Assembly (NCBI RefSeq): GCF_002443255.2
Contig: NW_019211454.1
Span: 61,422,823 to 61,486,822, forward strand
DNA length: 64,000 bases
Reading direction: 5' to 3'
DNA from: Varroa destructor
Taxonomy: Eukaryota; Arthropoda; Arachnida; Mesostigmata; Varroidae
Below, in pieces: positions 54,226 to 64,000 of the stretch. Under the pieces are notes generated by a model, which searched no databases, had not been told where the DNA came from, and worked only from the letters and a program-made list of their open reading frames with translations. The first letter of the stretch is position 1, and the number at the start of each line of letters is the position of its first letter. The position numbers and the translations under genes are program-made.

Positions 54226-55373
54226 GAAACCAGCGCTGCGCTGTCTTTCTTGACTAATATCGAAGCATTGACAAGCAGAACCTAAGGCAAGCCTAAGTAG
54301 ATTGGCCTGTCGCGGGCATCGACTTGGCGGCGCATTTCTAATAACGAGGTTAAACCTAGCGGATGAGTTTTACCAGCGACTTAGGCTGTTGTCCCAACAC
54401 AAATGTCAGCGCAAAAGAGTAATTAGTCTTCATTACAAAATAGACCAGAGTTGCATCCGTAGCTATAACCGCTAGGTGCCTTACGTTAATTTACTGCTTC
54501 GGGCAGTCGGTGTTATCTGCAAACCTGAACAGCCTTCATTGACATTGCCGAAGACTGAGCTAGGTCACCCTTTAGATGTCTTGTTTGTTACGCTTAAGGT
54601 CTTACTTGTGGTAATGTCAGTCCACTGCGATGATCATTATCATCGGTAGTAATGGATGAGTGTGGACAGATAAGGGAAGAAAAAGCGAGTAGACATAAAG
54701 ACCGAGGAAACTGAAAGGCGTCAAGGGATGACGCCGTTAGAGAATAGTCGAATATGAGGGAGATGAAAATGAAAAAAAGAAAGCGAAAGCTTTCAACGGT
54801 TAAGTTTATCCCCTTGAGTTGTTAAAAAAGATAGTGTACCGCCACCTCTAAAGATTGCTTAACTGCCAGCCTTCACCATTCACCGTTTTAAGTACTCACT
54901 GAGGACTTTCTACTTAGAGCTAAATTTGGAGCAGTTGGCAGTTGAACGATGAATGGAGGTCATCAAATACCAATTCAACGGCTTTCATGACACTGAATAA
55001 GAACGAGGAGAGAAAGACCAGTCGTGTCTTGTTGTCCACGTATGCATCTAGATTAAAGATTAATAATGTTTTACTAGACTTTTGCGGAGTTTAAAAAACG
55101 TAACGGTATTTCGTCACTTAATCAATAATTCACAGCCTCTGTGTGACGCATTTTCCATTCAACATGCCGGCTTGGACGATTAAGACTAGAGGAACCAAAC
55201 ATTGAAAACTCAGGTTTTTTGATTGCCATGTATTATTTTTGCATGTAGATTCGGTTAAGAAGCGTAGCATATGTCTAATTTATTTTTGTAATTTTGATGA
55301 ACACTGACGAAGATGGTGTAAAATAGAATATATAGGAACGGTGTTGAATTAGGAGACATTGAAAGGTATCGAC

Positions 55374-55374
<1 letters not shown>
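54226..55374. other. Intergenic or intronic stretch
   Basis: Nothing recognisable on either strand. Confidence 0.5.

Positions 55375-55405
<31 letters not shown>
55375..55405. repeat. (TC)15 microsatellite
   Basis: A perfect TC run of about 31 bases. Confidence 0.97.
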
Positions 55406-55406
<1 letters not shown>

Positions 55407-56259
55407 AAGAAAGCACTAAAGATCATATGGACGATTCCGGCCCTTAAATGAAATGGAAGTGCCGCGCTGGGATTGCTAAAAAAATGTACGGATAAATTCA
55501 ACATCTCTCTTGAGGATACATGGCTCTCTTGCCATACGCTCTACGGTAATAATATTGTCTTTTATTTTTGTTAATATTGCCTAGATTCTCAACTATCCTG
55601 AGCGAACGATGTCTGCGCCGGCATAAATGAATAGTTACATAGTATAAATAAATCTAATAAATTAAATTAATAAGGAATGTGTTATCGCAGTGTCCAAGAA
55701 GATTGCTCTCCATAATATCAATATGGTAGTAGAAAGGTTTGAAGTAGAGATCGAATACACCTTGCGAGGGACACGCCCCGTGCTAAGGGCTATCTAAGTA
55801 GCTCAAGCCAATACTATTTTGCGCACTTTTCCTTTTTGACTTACTTGAATGTTCTTTTCATCTGACAGGACGTGGGATCCGTAAATGGGTTGGAGGCAGA
55901 TATAACAGCCGGCACAGCGTTTACCCAGATACTCATGTACCGAGGTCCGCATCCAATATAGCTATATGCAATACATCAAATGCCTTGTTCCCTTATTTTC
56001 CTCGAACGCTCAAATAATAACCTCTAAGTGGGCAACAAAAAGATCTGAAGTTCTGTGCAGTAAAGCGAGTCCGGCTATGCGGGGCTATATTACTATACGA
56101 ATGTCAGAAGTGTGACGTTCAGTGGGTAGAATACGTCTTTGAGGCGACGAAACCCGGTGGCATGGAGATATATCAGTTGAAAACTACCATGCTCAGCCAA
56201 ATGACGACTACGAAAGAAAGGGCACTAGGAAAGGTCGAGGAGCAGGGCTGGCAGTAATA
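55406..56259. other. Intergenic or intronic stretch
   Basis: No supported features. Base composition becomes G+C-richer after about 56100. Confidence 0.5.
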
Positions 56260-56568
56260 GTGGGGGTGGAGTGCGGGCGGATCGCGACATTTCGAAATCA
56301 AGGTAATTTCCTTCTATTTTGGGTGGCAGCAGCAGTAGTCAGCGTTCAATGCTTAGAGCCCGGCCTTTTCTTTTCCTCGTTGTGTTGTCAACTTGCGTCG
56401 TTGTGTCGTCATTCTGCTATGTCAGGGGCTTCCCAGCGGAAGCGGCCGAGGCACCAGTGCCAATCTAGTAAAGCAGCGACCAAAGAAGATTTATTCCCCT
56501 TTATCTCTATAGTTTCTCCTGGGCCGATGGCCTTCTCCGTCGATTCCATCCGCTCAAAAAGCCTTTGA
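56260..56568 (+). CDS. Unrecognised open frame (102 codons)
   Basis: The frame begins at a GTG; the first good ATG (about 56419) gives a 49-codon product with a basic cluster (QRKRPRHQ) resembling a nuclear localisation stretch, then Ser/Phe/Pro-rich sequence, ending with TGA at 56566-56568. A donor-like AAG then GTAATT occurs inside (about 56302), and a pyrimidine-rich tract with AG at about 56425-56426. It may be exonic DNA mis-read through an intron. Function unknown. Confidence 0.18.
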   Translation: MGVECGRIATFRNQGNFLLFWVAAAVVSVQCLEPGLFFSSLCCQLASLCRHSAMSGASQRKRPRHQCQSSKAATKEDLFPFISIVSPGPMAFSVDSIRSKSL

Positions 56569-56626
56569 GCAAACAGGCGCTACCTGCTATCCTGATTGGA
56601 GATGGAAGCGAACTCTTACTCGTACA

Positions 56627-56929
56627 GTGCAGCTACACATAGGGACGGCGACGAGAATGACGGCGACGTTTAAAGAACGGACCACCAAAAAGAGTACGGC
56701 AAAAGAGGATAATGAGCTCCATGCTAAGTCGCTCTCTGGTCATTGTTGTTGTTGTCCTAACTGGTTATGTTCGCTTTCCTGTCTATGTGATGTGTCTCGT
56801 GTCTGCGAATCCTGTCAGCGTTTTTGCGCTTATGCTATGTCAACGAGTAAGAAAGTGAAGCGGGAAAAGTACAATGGAAAGGGCCCATGTAACACTCCCG
56901 GTTCGCCCCGATATTTAAATTTTAGATAA
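56627..56929 (+). CDS. Cysteine-rich open frame (about 90-100 codons)
   Basis: From an internal ATG near 56657 the frame runs to TAA at 56927-56929. The first third is Lys/Thr-rich; the middle has eleven cysteines in about 31 residues, beginning with a CCCC run from (TGT)4, and contains SRVCESCQRFC; the tail is Lys-rich. The pattern loosely recalls the C-terminal cysteine-rich domain of Sprouty proteins (HCC-x-W, then C-x-x-CQ-x-C), but key positions and spacing differ, so I do not assign it. A zinc-binding or palmitoylated membrane-edge domain are other options. TGT repetition could also produce it by chance. Confidence 0.25.
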   Translation: MQLHIGTATRMTATFKERTTKKSTAKEDNELHAKSLSGHCCCCPNWLCSLSCLCDVSRVCESCQRFCAYAMSTSKKVKREKYNGKGPCNTPGSPRYLNFR

Positions 56930-59900
56930 TCATGCGCAGCCAACCGGAAAATGAGTGTCCGCAATAAACGACAAGGAGAGGGAAAATTATAGCAAATTTT
57001 CGCACTATAAAAGACTGTTTCAAAAGGTACAAATTAATAGTTTCCTCAAAAGTGCCTTCAACTTATTATATATAAGTTGTAACACGAGTAAAAGTGTATT
57101 CGTATTCCGTGTCGTGTCCGATTAGCAGCAGATGGAGAGTCGGTTATTAAGAAGGTTATTTATAATGTTTGTAAAATATATGAACCAACAAGGGCTATTA
57201 ATTGCTAACGGAATCACAGAGCACAGAAATTGAAGGTTCAGACAGAAGATGCAACAAGACTATGTCTTTTCTAAGATATTTTGGACTTTATTTATTTTAA
57301 CTCTGCTGTTTTGGACGAGAGATTGGTAATATTTCACTTTGTATATACGATTCTAATAACAAAAGGCATTCGAAGGTTGGAGCACTTTTACTCGGTATAT
57401 GTAGTGGTATGCTCCATAGTTAACTTATATCTACAACGCGGCTCGTCATCCAAAACTACTTTCCTTTTCTTCTGTATGCACATACTCATACTTTGTGCAG
57501 AAAATTATAGAAATATGCCTGCAACACGTAATTAATGTGTAGTGCCTTGGACCGTATGAAATAGGCAGCCTTCTCTTCCAAAATCCTGGTTTGCAAATTC
57601 TGTGCACTAAATGGCAGCGTTGCTTAAGGCTCTAGAGTGACTTGACAACAAATGGCGGTAGAAGACCAGCTAGCGGGTAGCAGATCTGAGACTGATCAGA
57701 CAGAAAGGAGTAAACATAAACACTGATTTGCATATTCCACCTACTCCTTCACTTCAGCAGCGCTTCAACGGCGGCTGCAAGTGCTCCATGCACCTTTCCT
57801 ACGGAAGGAAAATGGCTGCGGACTAACGGTTCGAAATGCGGTACGCGGCCTTTCGTCGGTAGATTTATTTAAACAAGACTCTCTTCGGACTTTTACTTAC
57901 TTCGGATTGACTTGCAATACAAACTTGATTGACTCGTACACACACCGAAATAGATTCTTTAGAATAGGCCGCTTGTTTTAAGGGCAAACCGAAATAATTC
58001 ACAGTGTCGAATGACCTTTATTGGTGTTATGCGTAACAAACAAAGGCAAACAATCGTTGGCTTTGGGCTGAACAAACATTACGTTATTTATGTCATGCGG
58101 AGGTTAACAGTTCTGGATGCGCAGAAATCACTCCACGATTGCTTTCACCGCCTATGCCAATATAAGTATAGTAGGAATATCTTTGACTAGAAACGTTCGC
58201 CGAACTACTGATTCTCTGCCCTCTGGTGTTATTATTAGTCGCCTTTCAAGTACAAACACATGGTTTCCTTGCTTTTAATTAAGTACATGTTTTTGACATG
58301 TCCGTATCGTGTTCGGTGGATACGCATATATTAGGTAGAAGACAACGCATCTGGGTTTTGTTATCTGCTACGGTTTCAGTTGGATGAAAAAGTAAGCGAA
58401 AACATTATTAATCGCGTTCTATATTTCTAGAAAATAGTTTTCAACATTTAAATGAAAAAAAGTATAATTATTGTTGTTACTGTTATTTACTAGCCACCTG
58501 AAAGACCTACCACGCAAAACAGCAAGACCGCTTTAAGTGACCACTCAAAACCTGCTAAAAGTTGTCACGGCCATCAGTCAACAGAGCAAATATTCTCGCA
58601 AAGTAACTCCCAATCTTTTCGTCGCCTAACCATACTATAACCCTAATATATAAATATAGGGTCTTCATTTGTTTTTTCGAACGGCAGCTCCATTTGGTGG
58701 ACCACTGATCCTTTGCACATCCACCAAACCTATAACTCATGGGTCTACGGTTCGAAACTTGGTGAAGCGGCACGGAATAGATTTCGTATTCAGATTGAAA
58801 CGGCTGATTTTACTCGATTTGATCAGTGCTATATGAAAATCCTAAATCCATTAGATAATAACTGAATGCTGTATGACGCAATCTGTCGAGTTTTTACGTC
58901 AAGGCACGCAAGTAGTGTTAAGCGGAAACGTGTGCATTTTTCACAATGAAATTTCTGTCCCTAGTGCTTTTTGTGCGTTTTTGTCGATATAGACGGTGAA
59001 AGGCCTGATGTGTATATCTATTTATTTATCTAAATCTATTTACTAGTTTTAACCGTTGTCGATTTAGACAATGCCTTCCCGGCATTCGGAACCTCTACCC
59101 ATGTCTGAAGTTCATGATCTTTACCTCACATGTATTGTTTTCAAGGCTACTTTTTGTCGACGTACCCTGACCAGGTGGTCAGTGGCCGCTGTAGATAGCA
59201 GAAGTTGCTACCACAACCAGCAGATCGTCTGAGCAAAGCTAGGTTTACTTGGTAATCAACTTGCGCAGATATGGGCAGAAGAAGATTGACGTATATAGGT
59301 AAAACGTACGTAAATAATGCTCATTTTTAGTTACGTTAAGACTTTTAGAATTATCCACAGCTGGCTCATATGGCGTGTCCAGCTAGTCTATATCGAATCC
59401 GCAGATTTTTGTGGAGACTGATGTTGGTGTCTAAGCTAACTATGATCCTCTAACGTGGCCTAGAAACAAATAAATATCAGCCAGACAATTTCGCCCTGGG
59501 GTATTAGTATTAGCCCCGATATAAGTTTGCAATTTCTTTGACGTCTTTTTCGAAGAATTTTACAAAAGCCTCGAAGCACTCACCAGGCCGAGGCAAACAT
59601 ACATGGAAATGATTAGGAAATGTTTTCATTAAAACTGGAAAATATCACGATGAATCCACGCTATAGACTATACACTTGTCAGAAGATATAAGACCAACGT
59701 CATATTAGAAATGATCATCTTTCAAAACTATCTCTGCATTCAGACGACGATTCTTCAAAGGGACGTGTTTGAATACATACGCCGATTCTTCATGAATAAA
59801 TGTAATGTTTATATTTAGACACACATAGTGTTTACAATTTAATAGGAGACGGGTTTACTACATGTACAGAGTTGGTCGAGAATCCCAGCCCCGTCCTACT

Positions 59901-60839
59901 AGCATTGCCACTACATGCACCGCATAAAACAAGAAAAACGATCCAGGAAAGCTGCCCGTAGCAAGCAGAGGGGCTAAATTCAATGTCTTGAAAATAGAAG
60001 CCGAAAAAAAAACTGCGTAAATAGTAATTAATCGTATTTAACTGCATCGCAATAGATATATCACAGGGAAGAACAAATAGTCAGAGAAATCAGAACAGAA
60101 AATAACACTGATTGCTTTGGCCCGTAGAAATTAACTCAATGGAAAGAGAAAAATGCTTCTACAGGTACACTTAAGGCATTTAGCTAAGAAATGGAAACGC
60201 GTAGTAGACTAGATTCAAAGCTTTTTTCATGCTCAGAGCCAGCTGCTGAAGCGGTGCCCAACCGTGGTACTATACCTAAAACTTGAGACATTTTTAGGTT
60301 TAAAATAACAATGGCTTTAATGCGTGAGGTTCTGGTAATACGTTTCGTACTACGAAAATATATATGAATATAACCAACGTCTGATTAACTTTGAAAATTA
60401 CGGCTCTGAAGTAACGAGAATGCACACTGTCTAAAAACATTGTTTGTAGCTTTAACTACCCTGTTTATACCAAAACCAGTTCAAAATGACAACTAACGTT
60501 ATTTAAAACATATATATAAACCTATATAACCTGTCATTAGTAACGTAGAAGTTGTGTTACGATGTGAGCAGCTTTTGTAGAAGAATACTACGAGCATCAC
60601 TGGATTTGAACTCTAACAGGGAGTATACGTTAAAGCCATAAGTGGTTTTGAGCGTCATAGCAGAATCTGATACCAATTCCAATATGAACCAAGTTCAATA
60701 CGACCTTCAGATTAAATTTCACGTCGAAAGCATTTATTCATCTCCTAGCGGATCCGCCGTTACGTATCGGGTCACACCATTCTTCAGTAGAGCTGATATT
60801 AGCGAACATTTCAGATCGTCCAGATAACATAAGTTATGG
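56930..60839. other. Long A+T-rich stretch without supported genes
   Basis: Frames of 60-84 codons occur on both strands without motifs. A tRNA-like T-loop word at about 58750 was examined and rejected. Confidence 0.45.
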
Positions 60840-61265
60840 CCATTAAGAGAACGGGAAAACTTGGGGAGTGCTCACGTAGCTATTTGCTGCTTCTACAAAG
60901 GAAATGGACGCCTTTGCCTGAGTAAGCGCACACGTTTCTAGCTCGCAGTTTCGTTGGCAGCTTTGAGACGGTGCCATGCCCCTTTCTCTTTTTTTCCAAC
61001 TTGGTTTTCCTGATAAAGGAAGCAACAAGTAGTCTACGCTTATGTGAAGCACTGCCCTATCTTTTTTGGCCTCCGAAACCTTTTTCAGGGTATTGAAGCG
61101 ATACAAGACTACAAGGCCAGGCTCCAACAAACCAACGCAATGTCTCCAATATGTCCATTAAGCAGAGAAGATCCACCCCACCAAACGTCGGCCAAAGCCA
61201 TGCGCGTTCAACCTCGGCGTACAGGCCGTAATGTTATACGCATCAACGCATATAGCACAATATAA
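60840..61265. other. G+C-moderate patch with opposed open frames
   Basis: The minus frame 60843-61130 (95 codons) and plus frame 61044-61265 (73 codons) overlap. On the plus strand CCTTTTTCAG at about 61089 is acceptor-like, and the following 58 codons are polar and basic (DYKARLQQTN and an RTGRN tail). No family recognised on either strand. Confidence 0.2.
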
Positions 61266-62071
61266 TAGATGTTCGCCAGCTGACTTGTTCCCTGTATTGC
61301 TTTGTCTCAGCTATCCGACGCGATCGGATTGTGGCTGACTGTAGTACGAAAGAAGAAGCAAAGCGGCCTTGACTTGCAAGAAGTGCATGTCTGGAGGCAA
61401 TCGCAGTAATGGGCCAACGGGCTCACATCAAAAGCAACAACAAAAACTATAACAAAGATGCTGATAAGCTGAAGGATTCGTTCTGCCAGGGGCAGTGTCA
61501 CGAGCTTTTTATGCGACAATTTTTTTGCCCTTATATGCTCGAACATGGCAGGGCTTGTATAGAGTGACTCAAAAGCGACACCAATATCTAATTTTCTTTA
61601 GCTGAATAAACGTAAATATATCTATTTAATGTACACACGTGATTGGCCTATTTCACTTAATGTCTTTACCCAATATTACTTCCTTATGCACCTATGTTAC
61701 GCGACTATAAATAAATAAATAAAGCTCTTGAATATAAAAGCCGCACCGAGTGTCTATTTTTAAAGTGTTTGATCTGATCCGTTCTGGTGTTCGAATGTGG
61801 TGGCGTACGTGGTTGATTAATGCCATATTTAATACATGGTATAAATTTTTACTGGTAAATGGTTGGATTCCCGAAATCATATTTTTTTACAACACGAGCA
61901 ACATGTTTTTGCACAAATCTGTTGGGAAAAATCCAGGTTCAATATGACCGAATACCTGAAGAAGGCTAATAATAGGGCGGGATTTTCTTCTAACCAATAT
62001 TCTCTAATTATTCGTATGGCAAGGACTGTTTCCTGATAGGTCTTCGACGAAATGTTACACAGTCATACTGA
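61266..62071. other. A+T-rich stretch with (TAAA)4
   Basis: (TAAA)4 is at 61708-61723. A 65-codon plus frame at 61750-61947 is Trp/Phe/Ile-rich with one possible membrane segment and might be an upstream part of the candidate receptor exon at 62072, but no splice pair links them. Confidence 0.35.
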
Positions 62072-62359
62072 GACGTCATTACTGAGGCATTGTGGTTAAT
62101 CCTCAAATCTGTCGATCTGTTGGGCACTACACTTGGGCGTGTGCCTATCAGTCTGTATTTCTACCTGTACACCAAATACGTTCGAGCTCGTTTTGATCTG
62201 ATCATTGGTAGACTCGACGAGCTGGATTTCGAGGTGGGTTGCGCATTAAACTTTAGCAATAGGCTGAATATCCTTTTCAGTGTCTTATTAATTTCGGACA
62301 AGTTTAAGCCCTTCGGGTTATTTGTTTTACCGCTGTTGGCTAGTTTCGAAACTGGAGAG
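62072..62359 (+). CDS. Candidate exon of a seven-transmembrane chemoreceptor-like protein
   Basis: The frame is open from after TGA (62069-62071) for exactly 96 codons to a near-ideal donor: GGAGAG then GTAAGTTA, donor at 62360, in phase 0. The product has a hydrophobic segment (PISLYFYLYTKYV, about residues 25-37), a charged loop (RARFDLIIGRLDELD) and a second hydrophobic stretch (RLNILFSVLLI). This arrangement recalls the middle of arthropod gustatory receptors, where a membrane segment is followed by a basic loop with a spaced Leu heptad and then an LN-x-x-F-x-x-x-LL region, and whose late introns are typically phase 0. The acceptor side is weak (ACTGAG near 62072) and no ATG is in frame, so it may be a pseudogene exon. 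Assignment is from memory of family shape, not a search. Confidence 0.32.
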
Positions 62360-62479
62360 GTAAGTTATGGCTAAGCGAATGAGTTGCGATGAAAAAAAGG
62401 AGGGCAACTAAAATGGCAGGGGCGTCTCAACAGGAGAGCAAAGCACTTGGGGAATGGTAAGCCAGTGCGTCTCCATCGG
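62360..62479. other. Presumed intron start after the receptor-like exon
   Basis: The bases directly downstream of the donor are A/G-rich with no further exon visible. Confidence 0.3.
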
Positions 62480-63060
62480 AACTAGATTTCAGGTTAGGTA
62501 AGGTTCTATTGACAGGCTGGTATAGCTTACAAGGCTAGATATTAACTTCGAACAGGTTGAATTGAATTTGCTTTAGGTAATTTAGTCGGAATCAGCTCTC
62601 TGTCTAGTGGCGGATAAACTGTAACAGAAGGACTAAACAATTAGGTTAAATAAATGTAATTACTGTAATAAGGCAGATATGATGGGCTAACGGAATCACT
62701 GAACGAAAACTATAACTGGAATATTTTGATTTACAATCGAGCTATAATCTACAATAAGTTGAATCTGGTACGAGTCAAATTGGTACACACTGGGAAAGGT
62801 TGATCGAAGAGCTACAGTTAGGCAATAACGTTGTTTTTGTATTTTAATAAAAAATACAGGATAACTTCAACAACGCTATAGGTTATGTTGGACTATCAAT
62901 GACCAGCACAGGCTTATGAAATCACTGATCTAAGGAAACGGGTTTATTAAACGCTAGAAGGCTAATAGATCGAATTGCTCTAACCTAAGCTAGGCTATAG
63001 TGGGCTATCAGATTGATACTAATGAACAAGCTTATGAGATAGTTGCCATAAAACGATATA
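62480..63060. repeat. Degenerate tandem-like repeat region
   Basis: Words such as TAGG(T/C)TAT, GG(A/G)CTATCA and GCTTATGA recur. The two clearest copies start at 62878 and 62993, 115 bases apart, with 16 of 20 matching bases at their start and a shared GCTTATGA(A/G)AT 33-39 bases on. Other, weaker echoes lie near 62516 and 62670. This could be an old minisatellite or duplicated element. Confidence 0.35.
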
Positions 63061-64000
63061 CTTTTAGAATACGCCGAAAGGCCAACTGCAAACGTGCAAA
63101 GCGATAGATGTGTAACGTAGCAAGAACGGAACAACTAACTGTCGATATCGAGTTGAGGACCGCGATTTACTGAAGGCCGAGTGTGGCCTCAATGAAACAA
63201 AAACAAAGGTGAATGAATAACGAATTGACGTAACTTAGGTTAAGCCCGTCTTGCTCTAAAAACTCCGAATCATGGCCGCCACATAATAAAATAGCGGAAG
63301 GTATATCTAATTATCACCGAATATGTCAGTCATCTATACTACGTTAAATAATCAGGAGCTAGTTCTTAAATAGCATCATTGTTTACCTTACGGTTGAATA
63401 TGACGAAATGCTCGTACTGGTCATTAGCATATACTGAAAACGGCGTTTCTAATATTTATTTCTAATATAACGCACGCCGAGGACATATTGGATAACGAAT
63501 CGAAATAGGCTAAAGGTTCGAGATATTTGATATAAAAAGCTGAAAAAAAGAATTGTCAACTTGAAGGTTTGATGTATTAGGTCGCGAACCATATTTTCGC
63601 AACCCCGCTAAACGCCCAGTCGAGTCCGTTCTATCTCGTTAATTTCTGTTTTGCGAAGTGAGTTCTGATTAGTCTCCAGACTTTTCCTCCATCATCTCTA
63701 TAAAAAAACGACCGGAGCGTACCCGTTCCTTCACCTTTCACTATACTCCGCGCTCTCGAGTAAACGAATTCACGTCGTATGCGTGAATTGTGGGTTTTGA
63801 TGGCAGAAACAAGCGATGCAGTCGCGGTAGAGAGGTCGGTCATCCAAAATATAGGGCGCCATTGCTTATCCTATTTCTTTCTGCTTTGTGTCTAAATCAT
63901 GCCCAATGAGATGCATCTGTTGTGAAGTTGTCCTCAGACGCGCACGTCTATAGTTTTGACTTTATAAACTTGATTGTGCCTTTGCTTCAAAATAGCCAAC
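63061..64000. other. Intergenic or intronic stretch to window end
   Basis: No supported features. A 70-codon minus-strand frame at 63631-63843 has no motif. Confidence 0.5.

Noticed and set aside
58690..58770. tRNA-like sequence with a T-loop word (GGTTCGAAA) and an upstream ATAACTCAT resembling an initiator-Met anticodon arm
   Set aside because: No acceptor stem pairs, the A box is poor and the T stem does not pair; at best a degraded tRNA-derived SINE piece.
62495..62515. Telomere-like TTAGG words (AGGTTAGGTAAGG)
   Set aside because: Only two or three degenerate units; not an arthropod telomeric array.
1..64000. Prokaryotic features: operons, Shine-Dalgarno sites, CRISPR arrays, rho-independent terminators
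   Set aside because: No long genes, no regular spacer-repeat arrays and no operon layout; composition and repeats are those of a eukaryotic nuclear genome.

Overview
This 64-kb window looks like nuclear DNA of an animal, most probably an arthropod (mite or tick are my best guesses, by inference only). It is A+T-rich and full of microsatellites. It contains broken retrotransposon pieces, spliceosomal-type acceptor and donor signals, and one well-spaced TATA/initiator pair. It has no operons, ribosome-binding sites or long uninterrupted genes; the longest open frame is only 189 codons. A run of exactly 100 Ns (19571-19670) marks an assembly gap. No rRNA, convincing tRNA, CRISPR array or complete transposon was seen.

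Most of the window reads as intergenic or intronic DNA. The firmest features are relics of mobile elements. A decayed non-LTR retrotransposon (LINE) lies at about 14.6-16.0 kb. Its endonuclease-like motif and the end of its reverse transcriptase are both still readable. Weaker pieces are an LTR-element integrase core near 22.3-22.6 kb, an RNase H-like end near 23.1 kb, an integrase C-terminus-like piece near 28.6-28.8 kb and a LINE endonuclease start near 32.9-33.1 kb. They are not in element order, so they come from separate insertions.

Host coding sequence, if present, is in short exons. The best candidates are: 19896-20621 (a textbook signal peptide followed by more open segments, just after the gap); 62072-62359 (a membrane-protein-like open frame ending in phase 0 at a near-perfect donor, reminiscent of arthropod gustatory receptors); 48902-48978 (TATA box, initiator and short leader exon with a donor); 37512-37844 on the minus strand and 56627-56929 on the plus strand (cysteine-rich open frames); and 39806-40185 (a G+C-rich patch with two strong acceptors and several open frames). 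G+C-rich islands at about 25.8, 34.8, 42.4 and 46.0 kb are further places to look for promoters or exons.

All coding calls here rest on reading alone. No homology search, transcript data or splice-site scoring could be run, so confidences are low except for simple repeats, the gap and the LINE relic. I found no clear sign of a new multi-gene system.
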